Assembly (NCBI RefSeq): GCF_001425835.1
Contig: NZ_LMDP01000003.1
Span: 132,001 to 196,000 of the forward strand
Direction of reading: 5' to 3'
DNA length: 64,000 bases
Source: Afipia sp. Root123D2
Lineage (GTDB): Bacteria; Pseudomonadota; Alphaproteobacteria; Rhizobiales; Xanthobacteraceae
Positions 28,791-37,060 of the stretch are shown here, one piece after another. The position numbers and the translations under genes are program-made. The notes beneath the pieces are model-generated. The model saw nothing but the letters and a program-made list of their open reading frames with translations, ran no database searches and had not been told where the DNA came from. How positions within the stretch are numbered: the stretch's first letter is position 1; the number at the start of each line of letters is the position of its first letter.

Positions 28791-29453
28791 TCAGCGACCC
28801 CCATCAAATCCCATCTGCCAGAAGTCGGCTTCGAGTCGCGACGCCTTGCCGAACAGCGCTGCGAGTTCATTGAAGCGCCGTTCGGTCATCGCCCGCGCGG
28901 CCAGGTCATCGAGATGGCGTCGCGCCTTGGCCGCAACAGCCTGATAGGCATCGCCTGCATATTCGGCGATCCATTCGCGATAGGGATGGTCGCCGAGCGC
29001 GTCGACTCCCTCTGGCACCAGGTGGCGGCCGATCTCCGCATAACCAATGACGCACGGGGCGAGCGCGACATGCAAGTCGAGCAGGTCGCCGGCCGCGCCG
29101 CAATCCAGCACGAAACGGGTATAGGCGATCGTCGCCTGATGCTCGGGCGCGGCTTCGATGTCCTGCGGTGACAGCCCCCAGCGGCCGCACAGCCGTACAT
29201 GAAGATCCATTTCGTCGAGGATGGCCGCCACCCCCGCCTGCGCCGCTTTCATGTCCGCCAGCGTGCGGCTCTTGTAGGTCGCGAGCGCATAAGCGCGGGC
29301 GAACTGGATCAGGAACAGATAGTCCTGCACGAGATAGGTTCGGAACGCCGCCTGCGGCAGCGTGCCAGCGCCCATCTGGCGGACGAAGTCGTGGTCGACG
29401 TAGCTCTGCCAGTCGTCTGCTGTGGCTGCTTTCAGCCGGTCGAAGACGTCCAT
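28791..29453 (-). CDS. tenA: TenA-family thiaminase II / aminopyrimidine aminohydrolase
   Basis: 220-residue all-helical TenA protein. Members salvage the thiamin pyrimidine by hydrolysing aminopyrimidine breakdown products. Visible features: YLVQDYLFLIQFARAYA near 40-56, a central cysteine in VALAPCVIGYAEIGR (the position of the catalytic Cys), and C-terminal ALFGKASRLEADFWQMGF holding the conserved Glu. No thiamin gene or recognisable TPP riboswitch is nearby. It sits between traG and a toxin-antitoxin pair, so it is cargo of the element. Confidence 0.92.
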   Translation of the reverse strand: MDVFDRLKAATADDWQSYVDHDFVRQMGAGTLPQAAFRTYLVQDYLFLIQFARAYALATYKSRTLADMKAAQAGVAAILDEMDLHVRLCGRWGLSPQDIEAAPEHQATIAYTRFVLDCGAAGDLLDLHVALAPCVIGYAEIGRHLVPEGVDALGDHPYREWIAEYAGDAYQAVAAKARRHLDDLAARAMTERRFNELAALFGKASRLEADFWQMGFDGGR

Positions 29454-29534
29454 CGCTCAACTCTCACTTTCGCAGGAAGCCCTTGAGCAGCGGCCGCTAA
29501 CATGCCGGCCGGATCATCGACATGTGAGACCGGA

Positions 29535-29957
29535 TCAATCCTGCCAAGGGTTGACTACGACAACGCCCGTGCCCTCGAAATCCCGGACGTTGCGCGTCGC
29601 CACGGTCAAGCCGTGGACAAGCGCCGTCGCGGCGATCAGCGCGTCGACCTCGTTGCGCCGGTCGGGAATATGCAGATGCGCGCAGCGCATCGCAATCTGG
29701 TCATCAATGGGCAGGATGCGTCCGGCGAACTCCGGCCGGACATGATTGTCCAGCCAGGCGCGCAGGCGCGCGCCCTGCGCGGCGTCGCGACGCTGGATGC
29801 CGAGCACGCCGCGTTCCAACTCAAGGATGGTGATTGCCGAGATGAAGAAGCTCTCGGCGTCCTCGGTATCGACCCATGCTGCGACCCTGGCATCGGCCTT
29901 TCCGTCGCCGATCTTGCGCAGTTCAGAAACCACGTTGGTGTCGAGCAGATAATTCAA
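29535..29957 (-). CDS. vapC: PIN-domain toxin, VapC/FitB type
   Basis: 140-residue ribonuclease toxin of the PIN family. N-terminal YLLDTNVVSEL gives the first acidic residue (D6), ITILELERGV the second, and NEVDALIAATALVHGLTVATRNVRDF the distal acidic set. It overlaps the antitoxin stop by 4 bases (ATGA). Family toxins cleave tRNA or rRNA and are held inactive by the paired antitoxin; on a mobile element they help keep the element in the population. Confidence 0.92.
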   Translation of the reverse strand: MNYLLDTNVVSELRKIGDGKADARVAAWVDTEDAESFFISAITILELERGVLGIQRRDAAQGARLRAWLDNHVRPEFAGRILPIDDQIAMRCAHLHIPDRRNEVDALIAATALVHGLTVATRNVRDFEGTGVVVVNPWQD

Positions 29958-30208
29958 GACAGATCGACCCCGCGCGGCGCGATCTCGACACGCGGCGGAT
30001 CAAAGTCGATGTCCGACAGGCCCGGCATGGCGAGGGCTTGGGTCAAACGGCAGCGCTTGCCGCTGAGGCGGCAGAACTCGTCATAAGTCATCAGCACATG
30101 GGAGGGCTTGCCCCGGTCGGTGATGACGACCGGGCCGTCTTGTGCGGCCTTCTTGGCGCTGCTGACGTCATGATTCAGCTCGCGGCTGGAAAGAGTGGTG
30201 ATGGTCAC
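29954..30208 (-). CDS. Phd/YefM-type antitoxin
   Basis: Antitoxin of the upstream type, about 84 residues from GTG 30208. This start has GGAGGTG just upstream and gives VTITTLSSRELNHDVSSAKKAAQDGPVVITDRGKPSHVLMTYDEF, the classic Phd/YefM DNA-binding N-terminus; ATG 30229 falls inside the operator palindrome and is less likely. The C-terminal part (SDIDFDPPRVEIAPRGVDL) would wrap the toxin. Encoded just before vapC with a 4-base overlap. Confidence 0.9.
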   Translation of the reverse strand: MTITTLSSRELNHDVSSAKKAAQDGPVVITDRGKPSHVLMTYDEFCRLSGKRCRLTQALAMPGLSDIDFDPPRVEIAPRGVDLS

Positions 30209-30219
30209 GACGCACCTCC

Positions 30220-30239
30220 ATGTAGGCAAGTACCTACAT
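30220..30239. promoter_or_regulatory. Toxin-antitoxin operator palindrome
   Basis: Inverted repeat ATGTAGG and CCTACAT with a 6-base centre (CAAGTA), 11 bases upstream of the antitoxin start. Phd/YefM and partner toxins usually bind such a site to repress their own operon. Confidence 0.65.
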
Positions 30240-30321
30240 AGGCCAGGCCAGTCTGGATTTCAAGATCAAACCGCTGGGCAGCGACCATGCCCATCCGCCA
30301 CGGGTCCGCGCACCCTAGCCT

Positions 30322-32058
30322 TCACAGCCCGAGCCCCCGTTTGCGACCAAACGACCAATCGACGCCGCCATCGGCGCGGGCCACCCCGGAAATATGCCGC
30401 CCGATATGTTTCTCGATCGACGGGGTCCATGGCACCAGCTTGAAGCCGAGGCCGTCGTCGATCATGGCGAAGCGGCCAGACGCGAGTGCAAAGCGCCGGC
30501 TGTACGTGCCGGCGACAAATTCACCTTCAGCAGATTTCTGGAATGGCATACCGGTCTCGGCCGCGAGCGTGTCGCCGAGCGCGTCCAGCTCGCGTTGCCG
30601 GAGCGTACCGATCAGGTTCCGGTTGAATAGGATGCGCTCGCCATCGCGCCGCGCCATGCCATCCTGAATCAGATGTGCGGCGCGGGCCTCCATCGTCTGC
30701 TTCACCTCCAGACCGAAGCCGCCGCCAAGATCAACGGGGTCGCGAGCGACTAGCTGGCGGTCGAGCCAGGTCGCGCCGTTCGCCGTCGCCTGCGCCTCGA
30801 TGGAGAGGTCGGATCGGACCGCCAGTGCGACACGGCGCTCGCCTTTCGCGTCCTCGAAGGATCGCAATTCCACGATCGAGCCCGGCGCGCTGTCGCCGGC
30901 CGACTCGATGTCCTGGAGCTTGATGTGGTGGGTGCGGCCGTCGACGCCGTCCACCACGGCATAGGCCGTCCCAACCAATTCGTTGTCGAGGCCGCGTTCG
31001 ACCAGCCGGCCGATGATCGGGGCGCCATGCGCCTCGCCGGCCAGGACATAGTCGGCCGCGCCACGTGCGATGCCCTGCTCGTCGAGGGCGCGGTGCATCC
31101 GCTTGATGATGTCGTTGCGCTGGCCGAGGTCGCGCAACGTCGATTCCGCCTCCTTGGCGATGATCCACTGACCGGAGCCGATGGTCTCGGCAAGGCCGAG
31201 GTGTTCGAGGTGGCGCAGGCGTCCGACCTTTTGCGTCAGGTATGCGTCGGGCTGCCGGTCCGGTGACGGCGCCACGTCGATGACGCCCTGCTCGTTGGCG
31301 TCGCGGACAAGCTGGCGGTCAAGCTGGGTCCAGCGCTCGGCCTCGACCTGACGGCTCAGCGCGCGGCTGATGTCGAGATCGGTGCGCGGTCCAAGTTCCT
31401 GGGTGATGAGATCCTGCGCACGATCGCGCATCCCGCTCTTGATGTAGTCGCGGTCGATCACGAGGTCGCGACCATCATCGGCGCGGCCGCGCACGATGAC
31501 ATGGACGTGGGGGTTGTCGGTGTTCCAGTGATCGACCGCAACCCATTCGAGTTTCGTGCCGAGATCCTTTTCGGCCTGCGCCATCAGTTCGCGGGTGAAC
31601 CGCTTCAGATCCTCCATATCGCTCGCGTCTTCGGGCGAGACGATGAAGCGGAAGTGGTGCCGGTCGTCCTTGCAGCGCTCGGTGAACTCCTTGACGTTGG
31701 CGTCGTCGGTCTCCGGGCCGAACATCTTCGCGCGCTCGCCGTCACGGGTGACGCCATCACGGCGGAGATAGTTGAGATGACGGGCGAGCGGACCGCGCGG
31801 ACTCTTGTTGCGGACCACGAGCGCCTTGACGGTGCAGAATCGCGTGCGGCTGGTGATGAAGCGATTGGCGCGGATGCTTGCGACGCGGCCGCGCGCGAAA
31901 TGCGGGCCGCGGCCCGCGGTGATCTTGCCGGAGCGCGAGATGCGGCCGCCGGCCCTCTGCGCGGCGGCGAGCGCCTGAGCGACAAAAGGCAAGGCGCGCT
32001 GCGCTCGCGATGAGCGGATGCGCCCTGGGCGAACATGGAAATCGTCATCGCGTGTCAT
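30322..32058 (-). CDS. Relaxase, VirD2/TraI-like with DUF3363-type C-terminus
   Basis: Conjugative DNA-nicking relaxase of 578 residues. A basic N-terminal stretch is followed by the nuclease domain: ALVVRNKSPRGPLARHLNYLRRDGV (about 79-103), HHFRFIVSPEDASDMEDLKRFTREL, and the metal-binding histidines H177, H184 and H186 in VDHWNTDNPHVHVIVRG. Candidate nucleophile tyrosine Y98 lies in HLNYLRR. The C-terminal half matches the DUF3363 region usual in these element relaxases. The 376-base region upstream contains a strong oriT-like palindrome. It would act with the TraG at 26622. Confidence 0.9.
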   Translation of the reverse strand: MTRDDDFHVRPGRIRSSRAQRALPFVAQALAAAQRAGGRISRSGKITAGRGPHFARGRVASIRANRFITSRTRFCTVKALVVRNKSPRGPLARHLNYLRRDGVTRDGERAKMFGPETDDANVKEFTERCKDDRHHFRFIVSPEDASDMEDLKRFTRELMAQAEKDLGTKLEWVAVDHWNTDNPHVHVIVRGRADDGRDLVIDRDYIKSGMRDRAQDLITQELGPRTDLDISRALSRQVEAERWTQLDRQLVRDANEQGVIDVAPSPDRQPDAYLTQKVGRLRHLEHLGLAETIGSGQWIIAKEAESTLRDLGQRNDIIKRMHRALDEQGIARGAADYVLAGEAHGAPIIGRLVERGLDNELVGTAYAVVDGVDGRTHHIKLQDIESAGDSAPGSIVELRSFEDAKGERRVALAVRSDLSIEAQATANGATWLDRQLVARDPVDLGGGFGLEVKQTMEARAAHLIQDGMARRDGERILFNRNLIGTLRQRELDALGDTLAAETGMPFQKSAEGEFVAGTYSRRFALASGRFAMIDDGLGFKLVPWTPSIEKHIGRHISGVARADGGVDWSFGRKRGLGL

Positions 32059-32434
32059 AGCTGAACTCGCGATGTGCGATATTCACTGAAATCATTCGCG
32101 AAAATAAAGACGCGCACATCGTGACGACGATCCACGATGTGCAAAAAATCGGAAAAAGCAGAAGCAAAACAACCGACCGTCCAAGCCGCGATGTGCGGCT
32201 TTTTATCTTGCCGTCCTGCCGTCGTGGTCTCCGGGTCGCCGGTTCCCGAAAGAGCCACCGCGACCTGGCCGCCAACTCGCGAAGCCCCCACTGCTTCCGA
32301 GCGCTTGCGATAGCGATCGTTACCCGAAGGGCCGAGACACCCGAAGGGTGGCTCGGTGAGGAGCGAAGCGACGAGTAGAGCGCGGGCCGAAGGCATCGCC
32401 CATACACCATCAGCTTGCGAACCCGCACACCTGG
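32059..32434. other. Relaxase upstream region with oriT-like palindromes
   Basis: Non-coding gap between the relaxase start and the transglycosylase end. CGATGTGC occurs four times (32070, 32135 and 32189 direct; 32114 inverted). Two copies build a perfect 10-base inverted repeat, GCACATCGTG / CACGATGTGC, with a 9-base centre at 32114-32142. At 32185-32201 AGCCGC-GATGT-GCGGCT is followed by a T-run and could end plus-strand transcription. A nested hairpin (CCGAG, CACCC-GAA-GGGTG, CTCGG) lies at 32332-32356. Position and structure fit an origin of transfer and/or relaxase operator; the nick site cannot be assigned. Confidence 0.5.
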
Positions 32435-33265
32435 TCATCGCGATACTCCCGAATCCGATCGAGGGACGAACATGCCAATTGGCCGGGGGACCATGGGCGA
32501 AACATCGGGCGCCGAGAACGCGGTCGTGACACCGCTAGACGGCATGAGCGCCAACAACCGATCACGCGTCTTCATGAGATCGGATCGCGTGACGAATAGC
32601 GTCGCAGCTGCTGATGACTGTCCGCCGGACGTCCACCTCGGCGGCAGTTCGACGGCAAGCAGATTTGCAAGCTTTGCGACGTATGCTCGCGTCTCGTCTG
32701 GCAGAGAGCCGCCCGCAAGATGCTCTTCATAGCGAGATGGTCCCGCATTGTACGCCGCAAACACGCCAGGCGAGCCATACCGATCGAGCAGTTCGCGCAA
32801 GTACGCCGTACCGGCCAGAATGTTGTCGTGCGGGTCGTAGGGGTCGTTCCCGAGATTGTAGCGCACACGAAGTTCCGCCCAAGTCGCTGGCATGATTTGC
32901 ATCAGGCCCATTGCGCCTTTTGGCGATCTGGCGTGCACGTCACCAGCACTCTCGATGCGTTGGACTGATCGGATCCAGTTCGGCGCAATCGCAAAGCGTT
33001 GTGCGGCTTCATTGATGAAGCCGGCAAATGAGTGAGCGGTCTGACTGATCGCCGGCTGGGCGGTTGATCCGCTCTGGGCCAAAGCAGCACCGTCGAACGC
33101 GGTCAGAAGAAGCATCACGGGCACGACTGCACAAACGCGCGTGCCCAACCGACCCAAGCACGCGGTCGGGCTCGCGCCAGCCTTGCAGACATCGATCGAG
33201 ACGGAGGAATGATCCCGCAATCGATCGAACAAGGGCATGGCGAGGAGAACACGTCGAATACGCAC
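32435..33265 (-). CDS. Lytic transglycosylase, conjugation-associated (VirB1-like)
   Basis: Peptidoglycan-cleaving protein with an SLT domain. GTG 33265 is chosen: it follows GGGAGG by 7 bases, although the frame is open to 33286. A signal segment (RVCAVVPVMLLLTAFDGAALAQS) leads into the domain: FAIAPNWIRSVQRIESAGDVHARSPKGAMGLMQIMPATWAELR, with the catalytic Glu in RIESAG and AGTAYLRELLDRYGSPGVFAAYNAG downstream. It would open the wall for mating-channel assembly. Tightly packed after the TraF-like peptidase. Confidence 0.9.
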   Translation of the reverse strand: MRIRRVLLAMPLFDRLRDHSSVSIDVCKAGASPTACLGRLGTRVCAVVPVMLLLTAFDGAALAQSGSTAQPAISQTAHSFAGFINEAAQRFAIAPNWIRSVQRIESAGDVHARSPKGAMGLMQIMPATWAELRVRYNLGNDPYDPHDNILAGTAYLRELLDRYGSPGVFAAYNAGPSRYEEHLAGGSLPDETRAYVAKLANLLAVELPPRWTSGGQSSAAATLFVTRSDLMKTRDRLLALMPSSGVTTAFSAPDVSPMVPRPIGMFVPRSDSGVSR

Positions 33266-33267
33266 GA

Positions 33268-33780
33268 TCACCCCTCCCACGTCCACACCGGCATCGCACG
33301 GCCGATCACGCTGGATGCCGGAAGAAATCCAAAATACCGGCCATCAAGAGAGTCGTCCGACTGCCAGTTCATCAGAAACAGATCGCCGTCGCCGACGACG
33401 CGGCAGCCCTGCCATTTCGGCAGCGGCCGGCCGCGTCCGTCGCGGTCCTTCGCCTCGCCCACCGCGACCTCGTCGACCGAAATCGTGAGGCCGGTTCTGC
33501 AAACACTCTGCCCCGGAAGGGCGAGCACGCGCTTCAGCATGGGCACGCCAATGGGCAAATAGCCGTTCAAATCGAGGAAGGTCGCGAGCGGCTCCGGCGG
33601 CTGCACGGCGACCAATTCAGTAACTTGGAATTGGTCCGCCGGTCGGAGGCGGTAGAGACCGATCGGCACGCTCGCGGATGCGTTCCAGATGTATAGCGGA
33701 ATCGGCTCCAGGACGATCGTCGCGATGAGCGCAGCAGCGACCCCAATCGTCACGGCCAGCATCGGTAGGCGGCCCGTCAT
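33268..33780 (-). CDS. traF: TraF-like S26 signal peptidase of the conjugation module
   Basis: 170-residue membrane peptidase of the S26 family. An N-terminal helix (about 7-25) precedes the catalytic serine S37 in SASVPIGLYRL and the catalytic lysine K83 in PMLKRVLALPGQSV. The C-terminal box reads GDGDLFLMNWQSDDSLDGRYFGFLPASSVIGRAMPVWTW. In IncP-type systems TraF matures the cyclic pilin TrbC; the trb genes are missing from this window. It overlaps the DUF2840 stop by 4 bases. Confidence 0.9.
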   Translation of the reverse strand: MTGRLPMLAVTIGVAAALIATIVLEPIPLYIWNASASVPIGLYRLRPADQFQVTELVAVQPPEPLATFLDLNGYLPIGVPMLKRVLALPGQSVCRTGLTISVDEVAVGEAKDRDGRGRPLPKWQGCRVVGDGDLFLMNWQSDDSLDGRYFGFLPASSVIGRAMPVWTWEG

Positions 33781-34241
33781 CGCATCACCCTTTGGCGATG
33801 GAGCCAGGCCTGATGGCGCGCTTTCGTATACGGGCGCGGGTTTTCATTAACGGACAGACGGTTGTGAACGTGATGCCAATGGTCGGGAGCGACATCAGCC
33901 GGATCGACGCCGAGCGCCTCAACGGCATCGATCATCTGCAGCACGCGCTCGACCTTCGGCCAGCCGGACAGGCGCAGCAGAATCTCACCGCCGGGCGTCA
34001 CATAAGGAACGGTCGAGCAGCGCTGTCCCAGTGCGACCGCGCGCAAGATGTCGATGCGCGAAATGATCGTGCCAAAGTCGTTGGAGGTCCACCGGACGAA
34101 GGCAAAGATGCTGCCTGGCGCGAATGACAGGACACGCCGATGGCGATCAAGCTTCCGTTCCCCGACAATGCGACCGAACCGAATGCGGTTTTCGATGCGC
34201 TTCTCGAGCCACAACACTTCCACTTCCGTGAGATCGCTCAT
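33777..34241 (-). CDS. DUF2840-type element protein
   Basis: About 154 residues from ATG 34241 (MSDLTEVEVLWLEKRIENRIRFG), which is preferred over 34313. The sequence style matches the DUF2840 family found next to TraF and RepA in alphaproteobacterial conjugative elements: RWTSNDFGTIISRIDILRAV, GGEILLRLSGWPKVERVLQMIDAVEALGVDPADVAPDHWHHVHNRL. Function unknown. Its end overlaps traF by 4 bases. The 290 bases upstream hold the iteron-like repeats. Confidence 0.8.
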   Translation of the reverse strand: MSDLTEVEVLWLEKRIENRIRFGRIVGERKLDRHRRVLSFAPGSIFAFVRWTSNDFGTIISRIDILRAVALGQRCSTVPYVTPGGEILLRLSGWPKVERVLQMIDAVEALGVDPADVAPDHWHHVHNRLSVNENPRPYTKARHQAWLHRQRVMR

Positions 34242-34460
34242 GCGGCGGCTCCCGGACGCTGGGGCTGGCAGCCGTGAGCTTGGGGCTCGGTCGAGAGTGT
34301 GTATCGCCTGCAAAGGCAGGCTGGCCTGTCGGACTGCCGTTGCCGAGCGCCATCGACGCCGCTTTCGGCCTGCTCCGTTAGAAGAAATCCGAAGGATTTC
34401 CGGTTAGTAAAGTTAGAGCGGCTGGAAAGCGCGGAGAAACAAGCTCTTAAGCTCGATTCC

Positions 34461-34525
34461 GGTCCCCGATAGCACGAGGATCGGGTCCCCGATAGCACGA
34501 GGGTTGCGGTCCCCGATAGCACGAG
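34461..34525. repeat. Three iteron-like direct repeats next to the initiator gene
   Basis: GGTCCCCGATAGCACGAG occurs three times, at 34461-34478, 34484-34501 and 34508-34525, with a period of 23-24 bases and exact 18-base identity. They end 5 bases before the stop of the RepA-like gene. The spacing of about two helical turns and the neighbour indicate initiator-binding iterons of an origin, or sites for RepA control. Only three copies and very short spacers make CRISPR unlikely. Confidence 0.75.
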
Positions 34526-34530
34526 CTGAT

Positions 34531-35412
34531 TCACAGGTTGTCCTCCGAATTTGGAATGAGACCGCGCCGGCGCAAGCGGGCCGTTAAGGGATCAACAGGC
34601 GTGGGTGCAAAGTTCAGTCGCTCGGTGCCATCAGGGTCGCGCGTGAGCACGAGCTGATAACCGGGCAATGTCTGGCGCTGGACGATCTGGCGCACGTCGT
34701 AAGCAAAGTGCTTGAGGGGCGAGAGGATGCCGGACTTGGCATGGAGGTGCACCAGATCAAAACTCCAGCCGCCGTCCTGGCGTCCGCCGTGCTTGCGCAC
34801 AAGACGATAAAGCCACCTCTCAAGTCCGCCCGTCAGCTCGAAATAGGCGCGATCAATCGTCAGCACGAGCGCGTCATCGATGACGCCAGCGTAGAACCAA
34901 TCCGGCAGGATCAGCTCGATCCCAAATGGGCGGCCATTTGCATCGGCCGTCTCTTTCCACTCGTTGATCCAGGAGAAGCGATGCCGTCGCCGCTCTGCCG
35001 GCTGACGGATCGACGTCAGCACGGTCGTTGACTGAAGTCTGTCGAGACCCGCCTTCAGCCGATCATAGTCGCGTGCGCCGGTGCCGCGGCCGACGAACGT
35101 CAGAATTTCATACGGCGTTGCAGCCATCAGGCGCGACGTCTTCAGGCCGGCATCACGGGCTTCGACAATCTGGGACGCGGCCCAGATCAGAACGTCTGCA
35201 TCCCAGATCGTCGCCATGCCGTGTTCCGGCACGGCTTCGACACGAATTGCGATCGCACCGGCACGGAAGTCGATCGGCACGATCCGCTTAGTCTTTGCGA
35301 GGGAGAAGAACGGATACGCCATCAGATCCTGCGCGTCGCGCGGCGCAAGATCGCCGGGCAACGCCCGAAAGAGCTCAAGCTGGTCGCGCTCCGAATGGTG
35401 TTTGCGCCGCAT
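34531..35412 (-). CDS. repA: RepA-like plasmid replication initiator
   Basis: Replication initiator protein of about 293 residues, from ATG 35412 (MRRKHHSERDQLELF); the frame continues to 35457, but that part is atypical. The core DLMAYPFFSLAKTKR, YEILTFVGRGTGARDYDRLKAGLDRLQSTTVLTSIR and PDWFYAGVIDDALVLTIDRAYFELTGGLERWLYRLVRKHGG is characteristic of the RPA-type initiators of broad-host alphaproteobacterial plasmids and elements. The iteron-like repeats lie directly after its stop. A conjugative element with its own initiator can replicate after excision or exist as a plasmid. Confidence 0.88.
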   Translation of the reverse strand: MRRKHHSERDQLELFRALPGDLAPRDAQDLMAYPFFSLAKTKRIVPIDFRAGAIAIRVEAVPEHGMATIWDADVLIWAASQIVEARDAGLKTSRLMAATPYEILTFVGRGTGARDYDRLKAGLDRLQSTTVLTSIRQPAERRRHRFSWINEWKETADANGRPFGIELILPDWFYAGVIDDALVLTIDRAYFELTGGLERWLYRLVRKHGGRQDGGWSFDLVHLHAKSGILSPLKHFAYDVRQIVQRQTLPGYQLVLTRDPDGTERLNFAPTPVDPLTARLRRRGLIPNSEDNL

Positions 35413-35434
35413 GGTCACTACTCTCACGCGGCAA

Positions 35435-35737
35435 TCAGCGACGTTCCTGGCCCGCATACGGGCGCAGCGCGGGCTGCTTCTTGGCCGGCAGTACCGTCCC
35501 CTTCCCGGGATCGGACGTCGACGTCTTGGCGCCGCGGTCAGCCCACGCTTTCAGGTCATCGACGGCGTAGACAACACGTCCGCCGATCTTCCGATACGTC
35601 GGTCCAGTACCGTACGTGCGGTGCTTCTCGAGCGTGCGACCGGACAGGCCAAGATAGCGCGCGGCCTCAGGTGTACGCAGGAATCGCGGTGGTAGACCGG
35701 CCATCGGATCGGGCATTTGAGGACTCCAGGAGGACAT
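35435..35737 (-). CDS. AlpA/excisionase-like helix-turn-helix protein
   Basis: About 100 residues from ATG 35737 or 83 from 35716. The motif PPRFLRTPEAARYLGLSGRTLEKHRTYGTGPTYRKIGGRVVYAVDDLKAWAD is a MerR/AlpA-type winged helix domain. Such small proteins next to repA usually regulate the initiator or excision. It precedes repA by 22 bases on the same strand. Confidence 0.85.
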   Translation of the reverse strand: MSSWSPQMPDPMAGLPPRFLRTPEAARYLGLSGRTLEKHRTYGTGPTYRKIGGRVVYAVDDLKAWADRGAKTSTSDPGKGTVLPAKKQPALRPYAGQERR

Positions 35738-35850
35738 CGCACTACGCCTGGCTAGGCCGGCGTGTGTGCGGTCATCATGGAGAAGCAAGATCTCGGAGGG
35801 GGATGCCGAATATGGAGGGGGCCGCTTTCGATACCCCCCAACCGGAAGGG

Positions 35851-36652
35851 CTATTCGTCCCTGCGCCCGGACCGCAGAAGTTTGCGGTAACCACCGCGCA
35901 TCAACGCAAGGCCGCCTTGCACCAAGCGGATTGTTCGATTGCGCAGATCATGGGTCTTCCAGGCACGGTCGGGGATTCGCTTTTTGCCGAAGAGCGCTTC
36001 GGCGATAACGCGATAGCTTCCGCCGGCGCTGCGAGCATCAAGCGCACGGATCGCGGCGCTCAAGCGTTCGCGCCGCTGTTTAGATAGTTGGTGAAAGGCA
36101 GGACCTGGTGCGCGTCCATTCATCGCGCGCCACAGCCGGCGGGCTGCATACGCACGCGCGCCGAAATCGCCGTCAAATGGCAGTTCGGCTGCATATGACG
36201 CGCCAAGCACCGGTGGATCCTTGGACCAGACACGGTGATCCACTGCACCGATGCGCAGCACGGCGTGCCAGCCGTCGGCGGCGCGGCGCATCTGGCCTGC
36301 TGCAAGGTCAAGCAGCGGTTGAGGCGCTGAACTGCGATCGGCGGCCGAGGCAACCTTGACCGGAACGACCGCCGCTAGAACCTCAGGCGCCCAAAAGATC
36401 GTCTGCTCATCGAACGACCGCCGCGGGTCATGGGCGAAAGCAGAGGCCCCACCTCCTCCTGAATTCGTCAGTCACTTCGCCGTTCGGGCTGTTGGCAATC
36501 ATCACCTCGTACTCACGCCGGTAACCGGCGTTGCGGCGGAGACATTCCCAGGCGATGTCGGTGATTTCGGCGTCTTGTAGGCTCTTGTAGGATTCCGGCG
36601 ACCGCCAGTCGAATTCAGGCATTGCTTCCGCCCCATTGCACGCTGCTAACAA
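35851..36652 (-). pseudogene. DUF6499/DUF2285-type regulator, apparently frameshifted
   Basis: Two frames form one likely protein. Positions 36652-36428 give MPEFDWRSPESYKSLQDAEITDIAWECLRRNAGYRREYEVM, the N-terminal domain usual in these elements, ending WGLCFRP. Skipping one base near 36440 continues as HDPRRSFDEQTIFWAPEVLAAVVPVKVASAADRSSAPQPLLDLAAGQ and then the DUF2285-type part from ATG 36291 (MRRAADGWHAVLRIG to GGYRKLL). The joining part has no start codon of its own, which favours a single-base insertion over two separate genes. If the downstream ATG is used, a 146-residue protein could still be made. The domain names are from memory. Confidence 0.65.
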
Positions 36653-36787
36653 CGATTGCGCCGCAATAGGTATGAACGAGGCGGTTGTAGGAAGCCCCTA
36701 GTTTGGCACCACGTGGTGCACCGGAATGACCACCGATCAGCAAAAGAAAATAGTTCTGCCTGCAAGTCGCCGGCCGGCGGTTTTCTT

Positions 36788-37060
36788 CTATTTTGAGCCG
36801 GTGCCGCGCAAGAGGCGTCCCTGCTCGGTCACCCATTTGGCGCGCGCGAGATGACTCTGATATGCGCTTCGCGCACGGTCCGGCTCCCGCACCGGATCGA
36901 TATGCAGCACCACTCGAGCGACTTCCATCCAGTCAGCCCCTTGGCTTTCGGCCTGCAGAAGGCGCATGTAGGTCACGACATGCTGCTCATCGTAGGCAGT
37001 GAGAATTTGATCTGCAGGCGCAGCGTCGGCGACGCCTGGGTCGAGCGGCGGCTTCCTCAT
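36788..37060 (-). CDS. Small conserved element protein (DUF2285-like family)
   Basis: 90 residues, reading DQILTAYDEQHVVTYMRLLQAESQGADWMEVARVVLHIDPVREPDRARSAYQSHLARAKWVTE. This short helical protein is a constant companion of the repA/DUF2285 region in such elements; relatives are often labelled DUF2285, though I recall that name rather than derive it. Function unknown, probably regulatory. Divergent from the XRE gene. Downstream, a perfect 14-base palindrome GCACCACGTGGTGC lies at 36706-36719, in front of the frameshifted regulator. Confidence 0.72.
   Translation of the reverse strand: MRKPPLDPGVADAAPADQILTAYDEQHVVTYMRLLQAESQGADWMEVARVVLHIDPVREPDRARSAYQSHLARAKWVTEQGRLLRGTGSK

Noticed and set aside
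32185-32201. Intrinsic terminator for the transglycosylase operon
   Set aside because: The hairpin plus T-run is on the plus strand, while the operon runs on the minus strand. It is more likely part of the oriT-like region.
34461-34525. Possible short CRISPR array (three exact repeats)
   Set aside because: Repeats are 18 bases with spacers of only 5-6 bases, which is too short for CRISPR, and no cas gene is present. The place beside repA fits iterons.
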